Shown here: positions 21,680 to 33,243 of the stretch, one piece after another | Numbering within the stretch: the first letter of the stretch is position 1 | Layout of the letters: the number at the start of each line of letters is the position of its first letter | Source of the DNA: Przewalskia tangutica | Lineage: Eukaryota > Streptophyta > Magnoliopsida > Solanales > Solanaceae | Direction: 5' to 3' | Assembly: GCA_029844215.1 (NCBI GenBank) | Contig: CM056724.1 | Coordinates: 82,541,093-82,605,092 of the forward strand | DNA length: 64,000 nucleotides | Made by a program: the position numbers and the translations under genes | Notes under the pieces: model-generated | Seen by the model: only the letters and a program-made list of their open reading frames with translations | The model's database searches: none | What the model was told of the DNA's origin: nothing

Positions 21680-22440
21680 ATGTCGTTTGCGAATAACATA
21701 CACCACGAAACCTCATCTTGAATATGTTGTGTCAATTCATTCATCACTAATGCAAATAGAAATGTGCTAAGGGCTAATCCCTGATGCAACTACATCAACA
21801 ATAACAACATACCCAGTGAAAATCCCACAATATGGGGTCTGGCCCTGATGCAACTCCATCATGACCGGAAACTGTTCTAAGTCATCTCTGACTGTCCTAA
21901 CCCTGGTCTTGGCACCCTTGTACATGTCTTTAATTGCTCTGATATAGGCCACTGACACAACTTTAGACTTCAAACATCTCCAAATAATCTCCCGAGGGAC
22001 TTTATAATACGCCTTCTCAAGATTAATGAACATCATGTGTAAGTCTCTATTTTTGTCTCTATACTGCTCCAATAATCTCCTGACGAGATGAATAGCTTCT
22101 GTAATTGATCACCCCTGCATAAATCTGAACTGATTCTCTGATATAGACACATTCCTTCTCATCCTCATCTCGACCATCATATTTCATAATTTTATAGTGT
22201 GGCTTAGCAGTTTGATACTCCTATAATTATTGTAATTTTGGATGTTGCATTTATTCTTGTATAACGGGATCATTTTACTCCACCTCCACTCTTTTTATAT
22301 CTTAGTAGTCATAAATATAACATTAAACAACTGAGTCAGTCACTCCATACCCGCCTCATTCACGTTCTTTCAAAAATCCACGGGGATCTCGTCTGGTCCG
22401 GTGGCTCTTCCCCTTCTCATCTTTCGAATATCCCACAACC
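21680..22440 (-). pseudogene. LINE reverse transcriptase remnant
   Basis: Recognisable RT segments in order: RATGPDEIPVDF near 22400; NNYRSIKLLSHTIKL near 22230; [20 protein letters not shown] around 22010-22045 (usual FIDLEKAYDKVPRE, so the Asp of the first catalytic motif is Asn); [18 protein letters not shown] near 21930; and LFANDIVL near 21690, where the usual FADD is FAND. Both Asp changes mean a dead enzyme. Confidence 0.75.
21792..21842 (-). mobile_element. 51-bp LINE/SINE tail insertion with 13-bp target duplication
   Basis: AACAATAACAACATACCCAG, then TGAAAATCCCACAATATGGGG: the same LINE 3' tail as at 20618. It is inserted inside the LINE body and flanked by the direct repeat CCCTGATGCAACT at 21779-21791 and 21843-21855. 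It looks like an extreme 5'-truncated retroinsertion. Confidence 0.75.
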
Positions 22441-22943
22441 TCTGCAATATTTATGCACCTACAATACCCAAAATATCTACTGTTGATACCAAATTTTATC
22501 TCCTTCTTCCGCTTATTTACTTGTAATTTAAAATATTTTTTGGCATCACAAAAGAAAATTAGTATTTATTACCTAATTTTTTACTTTATTTTGAATTTGT
22601 TTCAAGAGGGTGTGAGGGTGAAAGTTTTTTTGAGGGGGGTGGGGAACCCACCTATAAAATTTTCCCTTTGTCTTCTATTTTGGAGGACCAAAAAAATCGA
22701 AAAGAAAGGGAGAAAATTGGAAAAGGAAAGAAATTTAGGATTTCTAAAATTGATTTCTTGATTTGTGGTACATCATCTTGCTACTCTCTGTTTTGAACCG
22801 AAGAAACTTGGATATCCGGGTCCGAATCCGAAAATAAAAAGGTTATTCTTCTTTTATTTGGTTTAGTAAATATCTATTTTGATTTTTAGTTGGTTTTTTG
22901 AAAACATGCAAAACTAGAATCGAAATCCGTGGTTCTTGGATTC

Positions 22944-23578
22944 TCGGATCAGTCTCGGGTCGGGTCTAGATCCTGGTTGGATTCTAAAGACTATGGTTTG
23001 TTGTTTATTTTGGTATTTTGGACTAAGGATCAATATTTTTGCACTATTTTGGTATTGTTCATTCTCGGGTCGTTGAACCGGGTCGGGTTCTAAAATTATG
23101 ATTTGTTGTTTATTTTGGTATTTGGACTAAGGATCAATATTTTTGCACTTTTTTAGTATTGTTCATTCTCGGGTCGTTGAACCAGGTTGGGTCTAGATCC
23201 GGGTCGGGTTCTAAATTATGATTTGTTGTTTATTTTGGTATTTTAGATTGGAAATCAATATTTTTGCACTGTTTTAATATTGTTCATTCTCGGGTCATTG
23301 AACCGGGTACGGTCTAAATCCGGGCCGATTCCTACAAAATTATGATTTATTTATTTTTATTTGAACAAAAAAATGTTCCATTTCCTTGCACACTGTTGCT
23401 ACACTGTCTAGGGTCGGGTCGAATCCAGTTCGGTTTCTAAAATCATGATTTGTTTATTTTGGTATTTGGACAAAAAATGCTTCATCTCCTCACGCATTGT
23501 TGCTACACTGTCTCGAGTCGGATTCGGGTCAGAATCGGGTCGTTAGTTTTAATTGTCGATTTGTTTGAGTTATTTTGT
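22944..23578 (+). repeat. Tandem array, ~105-125 bp unit, about 5.5 copies
   Basis: Units begin near 22944, 23063, 23170, 23291, 23409 and 23514. Each has TCTCGGGTCGTTGAACCGGG, GGTTCTAAAATTATGATTTG, TTTATTTTGGTATTTGGACTAAGG, GCACTRTTTTRGTATTGTTCATTCT. Copies 4 and 5 switch to TTCCTTGCACACTGTTGCTACACTGTCT, so the array holds two sub-types. Probably within the LTR or leader of element E. Confidence 0.75.
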
Positions 23579-23850
23579 GAATTTACTGATTTGAATAAAT
23601 ACTACACTTGAGCCAATGAAATTAAATTTGAGGCTGTGTCCCTTCAGAAATTGATTCTCGATTTTGGTATGAGTTTTGGTATAATTTACTGATTTGAATA
23701 AATACTACACTTGGGTCAATGAAATTAAATTTGAGGTCACGTCCCTTTGGAAATTGGTTCTCGATTTTGGTCAGGGTTTTGGTATAATCTAGTGATTTGA
23801 ACGTGATACTACACTTAGGCCGATGAAATTAAATTTGAGGCCTGTCCTTT
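23579..23850 (+). repeat. Second tandem array, ~108 bp unit, 2.5 copies
   Basis: AATTTACTGATTTGAATAAA, TACTACACTTGRGYCAATGAA, ATTAAATTTGAGG, CCCTTYRGAAATTGRTTCTC, GATTTTGGT repeated from 23579, about 23687 and about 23791 (partial). It directly follows the first array. Confidence 0.7.
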
Positions 23851-25825
23851 AAAGGGTGTCCCTCGGTCTGCGCTCCTTCGGAATTAGGCTAGGATGATTA
23901 CTTAAATCCTTTTTATCTCACCCAAGTGACCAACACGTCCGGGAGGTAAGGAGACTAAAATGACCAACGAGTCATATGTCTGCAGCCATGGCGTGATTGG
24001 AATGCCCTTTTTCAAAATTTAAGTCTGAGCCCTTCGTAACCAAAATATTTACTGTTTTGGGTATGAATTCGAAGTTATTTATATTTAATTGTTTCTAAAT
24101 GTTTGTTTTGACAGCTTGTGAAGAATGTCTATAAAGGTTAAAGAAGACAAGATTACCTTCAAAGATTTATTTTTGTTGTTGTATTTAAATTCAGTTTTAT
24201 TCTTATTTTGCATTGTATTTTATTGTAATTTGTAATTATTGAATTGTTTAGAATAGGTAGATTTAGGATTAATAACTTAGAAATGGTAGATTAAAATCGG
24301 GAACCGCTAGACTATTTATTTAGTATCATCACTCATACTTCCAAAACGTTAATTTTTTAGGGCACGTCACCCATATTTAACAGCTAGTTTATATTTTAGG
24401 TTCGTCTACGAACGTTCAAACTTTTCAAAATAAATTGGTTACCTTTTGTTTGCATATTTAATCACGCCAAATAAATTGTTTGGTTTTCATCGGATTTACA
24501 ATAAAATAGCATAAATCATTTCTTCTATATTACAAACAATTTTTCTTTTATTCTTATATCAAAATTACCAAAAATTGTATTTTATTTTAAATAATGTCAT
24601 ACAAATACTTATTTCTTACAAAAAATTTATTTTATACAATGCCTTCCAAATGTATACCTTTTACCAAAAACCAACTCCACATTATCTTTTATAAACCATG
24701 TTATGCGAATATATGCCTTCTTTCAAAAACATCAATTATATATGTATTGTTATACTATGTAAATATATTCTTTGTCATAAAATTAATCATGTTATATTCT
24801 ATCAAAAGTCAATTTTCATATCGCATTTTATCATACTTTATCAAAACCAATATATATCATTTTTACACGCATCTTATAAATAAAAACGCCTTTGTATATA
24901 TTTTCAAACACATCTTTTTTGCAATATCCTTTTAATTAACTTCATATTTTCAAATGCATGTTTTCTAAAGCAAAATACAATAATCCTAAGTTTGACCGGA
25001 TAACCGCATGTTAGCGAATCTTAAAGAATGCCTAACCCATTCCCTTTAGGATAATAGAAAACTCTTACCCAGAATCTCAAAAATTGCGCAGACCAATCAT
25101 ATAGAGATCATTTGCAGTATTTTACTGCAATAATTTAGGTGTCCTAATTCATCCAAATAATTAGGTAACGACTCCTTAAAAATGGTGGTTTAATTCATGA
25201 ATCACTGGCACACGTCGAGACCGCGCAACACATAGACCCCCAGCCATGATCTGGGCGGTTTAAAAGCGGACACTCGCGACCTATCGGGAATTAGGTTTTC
25301 AACCATAGCAAATTTAGGCTTTATTATTGTGCTTTATTTACTCCTTATTTGATATAATGCTTTAAATTAATTCCTTAGTAAGTTTTTAAATGTTTAAACT
25401 GCTTTACTGCTTTCCTTAAATTGATTTTTTTTAAAAGATTTTAAAATTGCTATAATTGCTAGCTTCTTTTCCTGCTTTCCTTAAACTGATATTTTATCAT
25501 GAAATTGTATAAATTGCTTTATATTTCTACATTATTTACTGTTTTTCTCAAATTGACATTCCGCTCATACTTCTTCCATTCCGAAAAATTGACACTATCA
25601 CACATTACACGCGAGGTGCGGAGTTTTCCGATCCGTCTGGTGTCCGCGTAGCCTTCTCACTCTAGCAGTCCGCTTGGAAACCTTGATTCTAGTAAGCCAA
25701 ATCTTAGAAAATTTAAGATATAGATATACCACCCGTTATATTAAGTCATGCATGCATTCACCTTAGGTGGGTCGGTCCATGATATCGACGTCGCGATTAG
25801 GAAATTACCAAACTTGTCGGTGAGT
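23851..25825 (+). other. Non-coding part of element E
   Basis: No gene seen. 23851-24110 is moderately GC-rich. 24400-24960 is strongly A/T-rich with scattered frames of low-complexity composition. 25090-25330 and 25600-25830 hold GC-richer blocks (for example GCGAGGTGCGGAGTTTTCCG at 25610) of the kind found in Tat-clade LTR ends and leaders. Confidence 0.4.
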
Positions 25826-26484
25826 TTCACTGTCACGACCCGACCCCGGGCCCGCGACTGGTGCCCTACCTGGGCACCCTTACAGGTAACCATCAGAGAA
25901 AATCAGCGGAACGTATGTAAAACACATAACTTAAATCAATATGAAGTAAACAACAGGCTAGCCGATAAGGCTGCTCTCCGGGATATATATATATAGATAG
26001 CCAAAAGCAGTTACATCATTTTTTATTTACAAGCCGACCCACAAGACCTCTAAGAGTTTTGACATAACAACTGTGACGGGACAGGGCCCCGCCATACCCC
26101 TGAATGTACAACAACCGACAATACCAGGGATCTGAACCAAAGATAAGCCTCCGGAGTAATGGAACTTCTCAACAGCTGAACAGTGATTCTAAGAGTGAGG
26201 ATCAACAACCTGTTTAACTCTACCTGCGGCATGAACGCAGCCCCCGAGAAAAGGGGGTCAGTACAAAATATGTATCAAGTATGTGTAACTGAAAGTACTG
26301 CAATTTAAATCATAAGTCTAGACATAAAGCTGGATACAAGTATGACAACCAAATTAACAGCACTCGTGCCTTATTAATCAAAGAGAGTGAACAAGAATAA
26401 ACTTTGCCGATTTTTAAAACAGGAAGCTTATGATTAACCTAGGGCCACCCGCCCGTAGTATCATTATGCAATCCTACTCCTGGG

Positions 26485-26700
26485 ACTATTTCACCCGCAT
26501 AGGCCGTATGGACCCGCATGAGGTAATTTCCTCTCATAGAACTGGTCCGTCCTGCATGGGACTGTTTCACCCGCATGAGCCCTACGGACTCGCATGAGGT
26601 AATTCCTCGCATAGGACTGGTCCACCCTGCATGGGACTGTTTCACCCGCATGAGCCCTACGGACTCGCATGAGGTAACTTCCTCGCATCGTGGGGAGCAA
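26485..26700 (-). repeat. GC-rich ~75 bp tandem repeats in the LTR of B
   Basis: GGGACTGTTTCACCCGCATG, AGCCCTACGGACTCGCATGAGG, TAATTCCTCGCATAGGACTGG, TCCACCCTGCAT occurs about 2.7 times. The partner LTR has the same block at 33921-34140 with part of one unit replaced. The CCGCATGAGGTA core also recurs in the LTRs of elements A and C. Confidence 0.75.
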
Positions 26701-26760
26701 ATTCACGGAATATGCAAATGCAACATGCCTCGGGGAATGACCCCGTAATGAATAATATAT

Positions 26761-26885
26761 CACAAGCACAACCGGCTAACATAATCACGTAACATAAGCA
26801 CAATCGGCTATCATAATCGCATAACATAAGCACAACCGACTATCATAATCACACAACATAAGCACAACCGGCTACCATAAATATC
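26761..26885 (-). repeat. ~32-bp tandem repeats in the LTR of B
   Basis: CATAAGCACAACCGGCTAAC, ATAATCACGTAA, repeated 4 times with a few substitutions. The partner array in the other LTR is at about 34211-34345. Confidence 0.75.
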
Positions 26886-28677
26886 ATAAGCAAGTTAAGA
26901 AATCCCTTAACTCTTATTAGACTTACTTAGCATGCACTCTCATTTTATTTAACTTAAGGCACTAACATGTCATGAAAAATTCGGAAATTTACCCCAACGT
27001 ACCACGTACTTCTATTCTTTTCAAAAGACTCATTTTTATATAAAACCCCAAGATACTAACACACTTAGTATCAAGGCATGCTTACTTTTTCAAAACAAGT
27101 CACTACACCTTTAAAAATTCATTTCAAGGCTTTTAAACCAAGTGACTTCTACTTTCAAAACTTAGGCAACTTATGCTTTTAAATCAAGTTGTCTTTCTTA
27201 AAACCAAGTCATTTATTCTTGTTTAAATCATTTGACTAAACCACTCATTTAACTTCCCATAAAGTCGTTATAATTAACTTTCCATAAAGCCATTATAACA
27301 CTTTATGTCTTTCTAAACCAAGCATTGCATTCTTTAAAATCACATGAGTTTAACTTTCCCACTCAACCAAACATACATACTTTAAATTAAGTCAATGATA
27401 TCAAAATGAAACTGAATTCATTTAAAGCCTGTACGTCTACTGTACTATACATTTGTAAATACACATGCTCAAGAGATAGGGAAGGTTCCACGTACCTCTC
27501 CGACTTAATCCACTTGTCAAGTTGAATATGCCGCACGTAGAATGTCAACCTATAACGACAATAATACAACTATCAACTTCTAGCTTTTAATGTAGAATAT
27601 TCTAAGTGTAAAGTCATTTATTCTACGAAATATTGGACAACACTTCCTTTGTTTCTACATACTTTTCCACCTTTTTTCGAGGCCCGAAATCAACAACCAA
27701 TATGCCATATTTAAGGCTCAACAATTCAGCTAACCAAAAGGGGATTACACGTCTAACATGACGTGTAAAATTCTGCCCCACAATTAATATAAAACTGTCC
27801 AACAATTAAGGCAATTCTCGGCTATAATCAATGCCAACAACAATGTCAATTTCCGTTCAATTCCTTTTCAATCCAAGTTGTTATTCCAATATGTTATATA
27901 CATAATAACCATTATAACAACTATAAATCTTTTCTTCTTTAACAAGCGACGATTGTAACTATCGACCAAATTGATTTACAATCTTAACGACTAACTTGCC
28001 ATTTACGGGTTTGAGCTTCTAAATTCCATAACATTAATAGATCTTCATTCTATATAACACATGATCATTTCTAACTTATCATAACATGGAATCTTCAATT
28101 ACAATAGTAAGACGAAGATTTTTACCTCAATAAGCCCAAATCTAATCCAAGACTTCAAGTCGATCCTTACCAAATTTAGCTCCTCTTTTCGACGTTCCAA
28201 TCCACTCCAAGCAACCCTTAGAAGCTTATGAAGAACTCTTCTTCAAGTTCCAACTCCAACTATGAAAACCCCCTTAGGTTTTCATGTTGCGACTAACGTA
28301 AAAACGTAGTTTTTCCGGGATTTTTGTATTGAGATACCCTTAGAATACCTTTAGAAACCCTTGGTTTAAGTATTGTGATTTATGATCCACAATTGCAAAA
28401 AATATTTGTGAGCTAAGGGCTATTGCCGAGAGCTCCTCAAGAGCAAGAAAGATTTGGAAATTTTTCTAAGTGTTGTGAGCTTGTCTTGCTACTAGTGTGT
28501 TGATATACTACACTCAAGGGTCAAGATTAGAACACTTTTGTGGTTGAGATTCAAGAAGACAAAAGATCTTGTACAAGTTGGCTAGTTGACTTGGTCAATT
28601 ATGTCAAGCCTTGGCTTTCAAGACTTGACCATATAATTCTTGGTCATTTTCGACCAAGACCATGTGGGGGGGGGGGG

Positions 28678-28693
28678 GGTGACACGTGTCACC
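28678..28693. promoter_or_regulatory. Perfect G-box palindrome in the LTR of B
   Basis: GGTGACACGTGTCACC, a 16-bp perfect palindrome around CACGTG, a site for plant bZIP/bHLH factors. It sits near the outer end of the LTR, next to the hairpin CTTGGTC-ATTTTC-GACCAAG (28639-28658). The same palindrome is at 45421-45436. Confidence 0.6.
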
Positions 28694-29020
28694 CTCCCAT
28701 TCGTCCAAAGAATTTCGTTTCCCGAAATTTCCATAATTGGTCAAAATATCGAAAACCACGTGGGCCCCACAAAACGTAAAATTTCCCGAGTGGGCCCCAC
28801 GTGACCAAATCCGAAAATAATTTTCCATAATTCTAATAATTTCCTTAAGCCTCAAATAACGAATTTGAGAACTCAATTCTCATTAACAACCATTTTTCCT
28901 TCCCGAGGATCGGAAGAATTTCCTTAAGAATAACGAATTCTTCTTTCGTTCAAAATTTTTAAAGTCTTGCTTCCTTACGTACATTCTCTGAAACATGTCC
29001 TGGAATTAGGGGGTGTAACA

Positions 29021-29036
29021 TTCTCCCCCCTCCTTA
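29021..29036 (-). promoter_or_regulatory. Polypurine tract of element B
   Basis: On the minus strand TAAGGAGGGGGGAGAA lies directly before the 3' LTR, the same as in elements A and C. Confidence 0.7.
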
Positions 29037-29179
29037 GAAAAATTTGTCCCCGAATGTTCTTTCGAGGCTCTATCTAAATAGATATCGGCATAGTCTCCTT
29101 TAACTACACTCAACATAATTTCATGTGCCACACATGGCCACATAATAATACTTATGCAAACACGTCAATAATAATTGAC

Positions 29180-30583
29180 AAGTAAGGAAATGAATTTCCT
29201 GGAGGTGTAGGGAAATAAGTGAGGATACTTCTGCATCATGTCACCCTCTGCCTCCCAAGTCATCTCCTCTCTAGTATCATTCCGCCCCAAGACTTGACGG
29301 AAGCCACGTCCTTAGTCCGTAGTCGCCTGACCTGGCGATCAAGTATCGCTATAGGCTCCTCTCATACGATAACCCCTCTGTCACCTGGACATCACTAACT
29401 GGGAAAAATTCTGGATGGATCTCCGATACTCTTCCGTAACATAGCAACATAGAAGCCCGGATGTACTGCCTCCAAATCGCACATCAGATCTAACTTATAG
29501 GCAACCTTGCCTATTTTAAGGATAAACTGATAAGTCCCAATGTACCTTTCCTGGATAAGCTTCACCTTATCCACAACCTGCTGAATCAAATCTGGGCCAA
29601 CTAACTGAACCTGGCCAATAACAAACCAACCAATCGGTGACTTACACTTCCTCCCATACAAAGCCTTATACAGGGCCATCTGAATACTGGAAGGGTATCT
29701 GTTATCGTACGTAACTCAACAAGAGGCAAATAATCCTCCCAGCCATCCCTGAAATCAATAACATAGGCCCGCATCATATCCTCAAGTGTCTGTATAGTAC
29801 GTTCTGCCTGTCCGTCGGTCTAAGGGTGAGATGCAGTACTGAGACTCACCTGTGTCCCCAATCCCTTCTGGAAAGACCTCCAGGAGTTAGCCGTAAACTG
29901 GGCTCATCTGTCTGTCATAATAAATGTAGGAACCCCGTGCAGTCTCACAATCTTCCTGATAAATAATCTAGCACACTCCTTAGCCGAGTAAGTAGTCCTG
30001 ACCGGAATAAAAATGGTGACCTCGCTACCGTCTACTAGACCCGTAAGCGAGTCGATTTTCTGAGTATGATGCAACCCTATAACATAATCCATATTAATCA
30101 CCTCTCACTACCAAGTCGTGATCTCAATCGTCGATAATAGCCCACTGGGCTTCTGGTGCTCACCCTTGACCTGCTGCCAATTTGGACACTGAACAACAAC
30201 TCTGCTACGTCCCTCTTCAGGCCATCCCACCAATACATACATCTGAGGTCATGGTACATCTTAGTCGACCCTGGATGAATAGAGTAACGAGCACTGTGTG
30301 CTTCCCCTAGAACCTGCTGACGAAGTCCTGCAACATCGGGAACACACAATCTGCCCTCGTACCTTAGCACTACATCAGGTGCTACCTCAAACAAACTCTT
30401 CTCATCCCGAAGAGTCGTATCTCGATACCATGTCAGAACCGGATTCTCACACTGTCGCCTCTTCATCTCCTCAATAATGGAAGACTCGGCAACCTCTCGA
30501 ACCCGAATCCCGCTACCCTCGGTACCAACCAAACGAACCCCAAGGCTCGCTAGCCGATGAATCTCACGGATCATGTTCCTCAA
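29180..30583 (-). pseudogene. Element B integrase and chromodomain (broken)
   Basis: From 30583: the end of the RNase H linker, the H2C2 region (VLRYEGRLCVPDVAGLRQQV, YSIHPGSTKMYHDLRCMYWW), the core starting INMDYVIGLHHTQK (30101-29904), then [15 protein letters not shown] near 29800, and [20 protein letters not shown] to LEAVHPGFYVAMLRKSIGDP (29679-29395). A chromodomain follows at about 29390-29180 (RQVRRLRTKDVASVK, EEMTWEAEGDMMQKYPHLF). At least four frame breaks. Confidence 0.8.
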
Positions 30584-30599
30584 GAGGGGTTAGAACTGT

Positions 30600-31900
30600 A
30601 GTCGTAGTTAGCTTATCTCCCAATAGCTGGAAGCCTTTCTCACACTTCCGAAATATTCGGGTATAACCAAAATCTCAATCATGATTCCTGTTTCCCCATC
30701 CTGGGTGTTGTCACACCCAACTTGGTTACTATAATTAGATTCAATTCCTTCGCATGTCTCATGGCTAAGACTTCCTGCCCATCGCAATTTAGGGGGAGAT
30801 TTCCTTGCTCTCGTCAAGTAGTAATCATATTATTCTCCCCAGCTCATGAAGCTTATAGTCAGGCGTTCAAACCCCAATTCATGGTACTACATAATCCAAT
30901 GGCTTGCCAAGATTTCTGGCCTTGTCATGATTAGGTCTCTCATCGTTCGAGTGTCTGCTCATCTTACCTTTATTTTCCCATTTCAAGTTGTCCTGGGGTC
31001 TCTTATCTCCCCGTATATTATACGGTCTGGCCCGTCATTATAGGATTGCCACCTTTCTTCGAGGTGTTCTTACTGCCCATCATCTACTAATGGTCCTTAC
31101 GCTAGTCTGGGGTAATTATGTGTTGGGAAACTTACATAACTATGGTTGCATTCGCCTTATCATTCTGGTCATAATCCTTCATTATACTTATTATTAACCC
31201 AAAATATTTCTATCTTGATCCTCGGTCATACATTTCCATTCATGCTTATTACCAGCATTTATATCCTTACGGTACATCCTCGTCCATTTCCTGATATCGT
31301 CCTCAATTACCCCAACACAATACTTTTCCCATGGTTATCTAAAATTGTAATCTATTGCATAACGAAACTGAAGACTTTACCAGTCTCATATCCATCGCCT
31401 AATAATATGGGTACACATAACCCTCAAAGATACGTAAAACTATCCCTTTACGTGGCGGACAGAGCTTATCTCTCTTTCATAATCTTTCCTTGAAGTTACA
31501 ACCCTATTCACAGGGTCATGTTGCAGTTTCCTCTATAATTCTAATCATCAAGCACCGCCTTAAAAATCGTGTAGATTTTCAAAACCTACTAATGATGTCT
31601 TATGTTTTTTTGTCGGTATCACTCATACTTATCTTATTCTTGCTTTGCGCATTCTCTGGAGATTATTCAGAAGTCGTGGCCCTGACCGCCACACTAAGCC
31701 GACTCCAAGTACCTCCAAGGGTATTTATAAAAAATCCTTCAATAATCGTACGTTCTTATCTCCGTCTCTTATCGTTCAAATTCAAATTAATCACTTCAAT
31801 GAAACAAGTCACATAGACTCCACAATTTATCATGTCAAGGAAGGAAGGAATAACTTACATAATACTAACACTTCCATTCCTTCCCCATCAATAACCGGCT
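30600..31900 (-). other. Element B interior without recognisable RT
   Basis: This is where RT and RNase H should lie between protease and integrase. I find no RT motif (no [13 protein letters not shown] site) and no long sense frame. The sequence is C/T-rich on the plus strand and looks like diverged or replaced DNA. Confidence 0.5.
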
Positions 31901-31929
31901 CACCGGGAAACTGGAATCGAACCAATCTC

Positions 31930-32140
31930 TCTCTATAGTCAACATTGACATTCAAAAAGCCAACTAGTCCATACCCATAATGACCTCAAAGTCTGTCACA
32001 TCCAGCTCTACTAGGTCTGCTAGGGTCTGACGATTGTATCGTCACCGGGCAATTCTTATATACCCGCTCAGCTACCACCCAATCACCCACTGGTGTAGCT
32101 ACCTCGAAAGGTCCTTATGGATTCATGCTCTATTCCTCTA
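31930..32140 (-). pseudogene. Element B protease, C-terminal remnant
   Basis: On the minus strand, FEVATPVGDWVVAERVYKNC, then LVELDVTDFDVIMGMD and a stop where Trp is usual. This is the C-terminal half of the Tekay retropepsin; the DPGST active site is not seen. Confidence 0.65.
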
Positions 32141-32269
32141 CACTTAGTTGCTCTCTTTCTTATTGGTCGTACTCTTTTCGTACTTCAAACTTATTCTAGC
32201 ATACGTACATAACCTCCATACTGATTCTGGCCTCCAATAGTTGGAGTTACTATATCGAACAATATAAGG

Positions 32270-32470
32270 TCATTTTCGGCTCTCACGATCCGGTTCCGGT
32301 GGAACGCGTCCACGAACCCGTAAAACGATTAACTAGACTTGTGCCTTGCACCCTCGTGACCCTGTCACATAGCGGGACAACCCTTAACTGACCCCGCTTC
32401 ATTACAGGCTATGGGTCGACCCGTAATAGGTCCATAACTCGACTCGGTGTCGCATTTAACTCTTATCCTT
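32270..32470 (-). repeat. Non-coding block shared by elements B and C
   Basis: Contains CGCGTCCACGAACCCGTA, CTTGTGCCTTGCACCCTCGTG, ACCCTGTCACATAGCGGGAC, GGGTCGACCCGTAATAGGTCC. The matching block in element C is at 40400-40565. It is absent from the coding interior of element A as far as I can see. Confidence 0.65.
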
Positions 32471-33089
32471 GGTCTGACTTAAATGTTTACTACCCGAGAA
32501 GGCCTTATATACCTAAGTCTCGGCGGTTATCAATATTTTTCGGCTCGCAATTTCCATGTTCCAAGCCTAACTTTTCAGTCCCCCCCCCCCCGTATACGGG
32601 TAAAATAGCTTCTCATAAACTCTCAATCGTGTTGTTTTAATCATAACAACCATAATTACTCCATACGGATCTCGTCCGTACAATTCTCTTAAGCATACCA
32701 CGTAGCTTAATTTACTAACATAGTCTTCCATTAAGTCCCTTAACATGATTTCTTAAGGGTTCATTACCCTATCAGATAGCTCATCATCTCCCAATTATCT
32801 CAAACTAACATGTAAAACCTTGATGAGAATTCATTAAATTGTTTCATACCTTCCCGGTTTCTATTTAGTCCTTACCAATTCTTGGTAATCTATAAGCATT
32901 CTAGGCAACCTATGTATGACCCTCATACATAAATCCGTATAGTCGTACATCATTATACCAACTATACAACTATTTTTACCAACCTGGATAAGCAATCCAT
33001 AATAATCTTTTCTGGGCCACTGTTGCCTTTCTCATAGCTGCAATCAACATAACTCGTTAGGGAGAGACTACCCTAACAACACAGCTGTA

Positions 33090-33239
33090 TCTCACGATCT
33101 CAGAGTGAGAAGAATGGAAACCAATCCTAAATGTCATATAGCCTCCTGATTATAGATGTGGTGCACAACACACCGATAATCAAGACTCTACTAGACACGG
33201 TCTGTAGACACTTTCCGAGGACTAACTGCTTTGATACCA
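33090..33239 (-). promoter_or_regulatory. Leader and primer binding site of element B
   Basis: The primer site, minus strand TGGTATCAAAGC at 33239-33228, matches the 3' end of initiator tRNA-Met except one base (usual TGGTATCAGAGC). The next ~140 bp of leader is the same as in elements A (55326-55480) and C (41815-41975). Confidence 0.8.
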
Positions 33240-33243
33240 CTTT

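Larger units (their letters stand above)
20611..22480 (-). mobile_element. RTE-type LINE, decayed 3' part
   Basis: Reading right to left, broken frames of an RTE-clade reverse transcriptase run from 22480 to about 21480. Then comes a 3' tail (20611-20700) ending ..GGGATTACACTGGGTATGTTGTTATTGTTA, the usual tail of plant RTE LINEs. The 5' side is cut by the LTR starting at 22481. There are many stops, so it is an old copy. Confidence 0.75.
22481..25830 (+). mobile_element. Left part of a Tat/Ogre-like gypsy element (element E): LTR and leader
   Basis: Starts TGTTGATACCAAATTTTATC after TCTAC (22476-22480). TGTTGATACC is a typical start of plant Tat-clade LTRs. Non-coding throughout, with two tandem arrays and A/T-rich spacer. 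The continuation after the B insertion (45768 on) leads into a Tat-type gag, which supports one element. I could not place the end of the LTR or the primer site, so the extent of the LTR is uncertain. Confidence 0.55.
25831..29020 (-). repeat. 3' LTR of element B
   Basis: 3190 bp, reading on the minus strand from TGTTACACCCCCTAATTCCA to CGGGTCGTGACA. It contains a GC-rich tandem block (26485-26700), a short tandem array (26761-26885), a (AT)n run (25983-25996), A/T-rich sequence full of AAAACCAAGT-like repeats, a 14-G run (28666-28679) and a G-box palindrome (28678-28693). Confidence 0.88.

Noticed and set aside
24594..24935. A 113-codon open frame in A/T-rich sequence
   Set aside because: Composition is low-complexity (Ile, Tyr, Phe, Lys), there is no recognisable domain, and it lies in non-coding sequence of element E.
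26761..26885. Regular ~32-bp repeats that could suggest a CRISPR-like array
   Set aside because: The units are contiguous with no unique spacers, lie in a plant LTR, and recur in the partner LTR.
30722..31938. Several plus-strand frames of 65-115 codons in element B
   Set aside because: They are antisense to the element, overlap each other, and show no family motif; they reflect the C/T-rich composition of the reverse strand.
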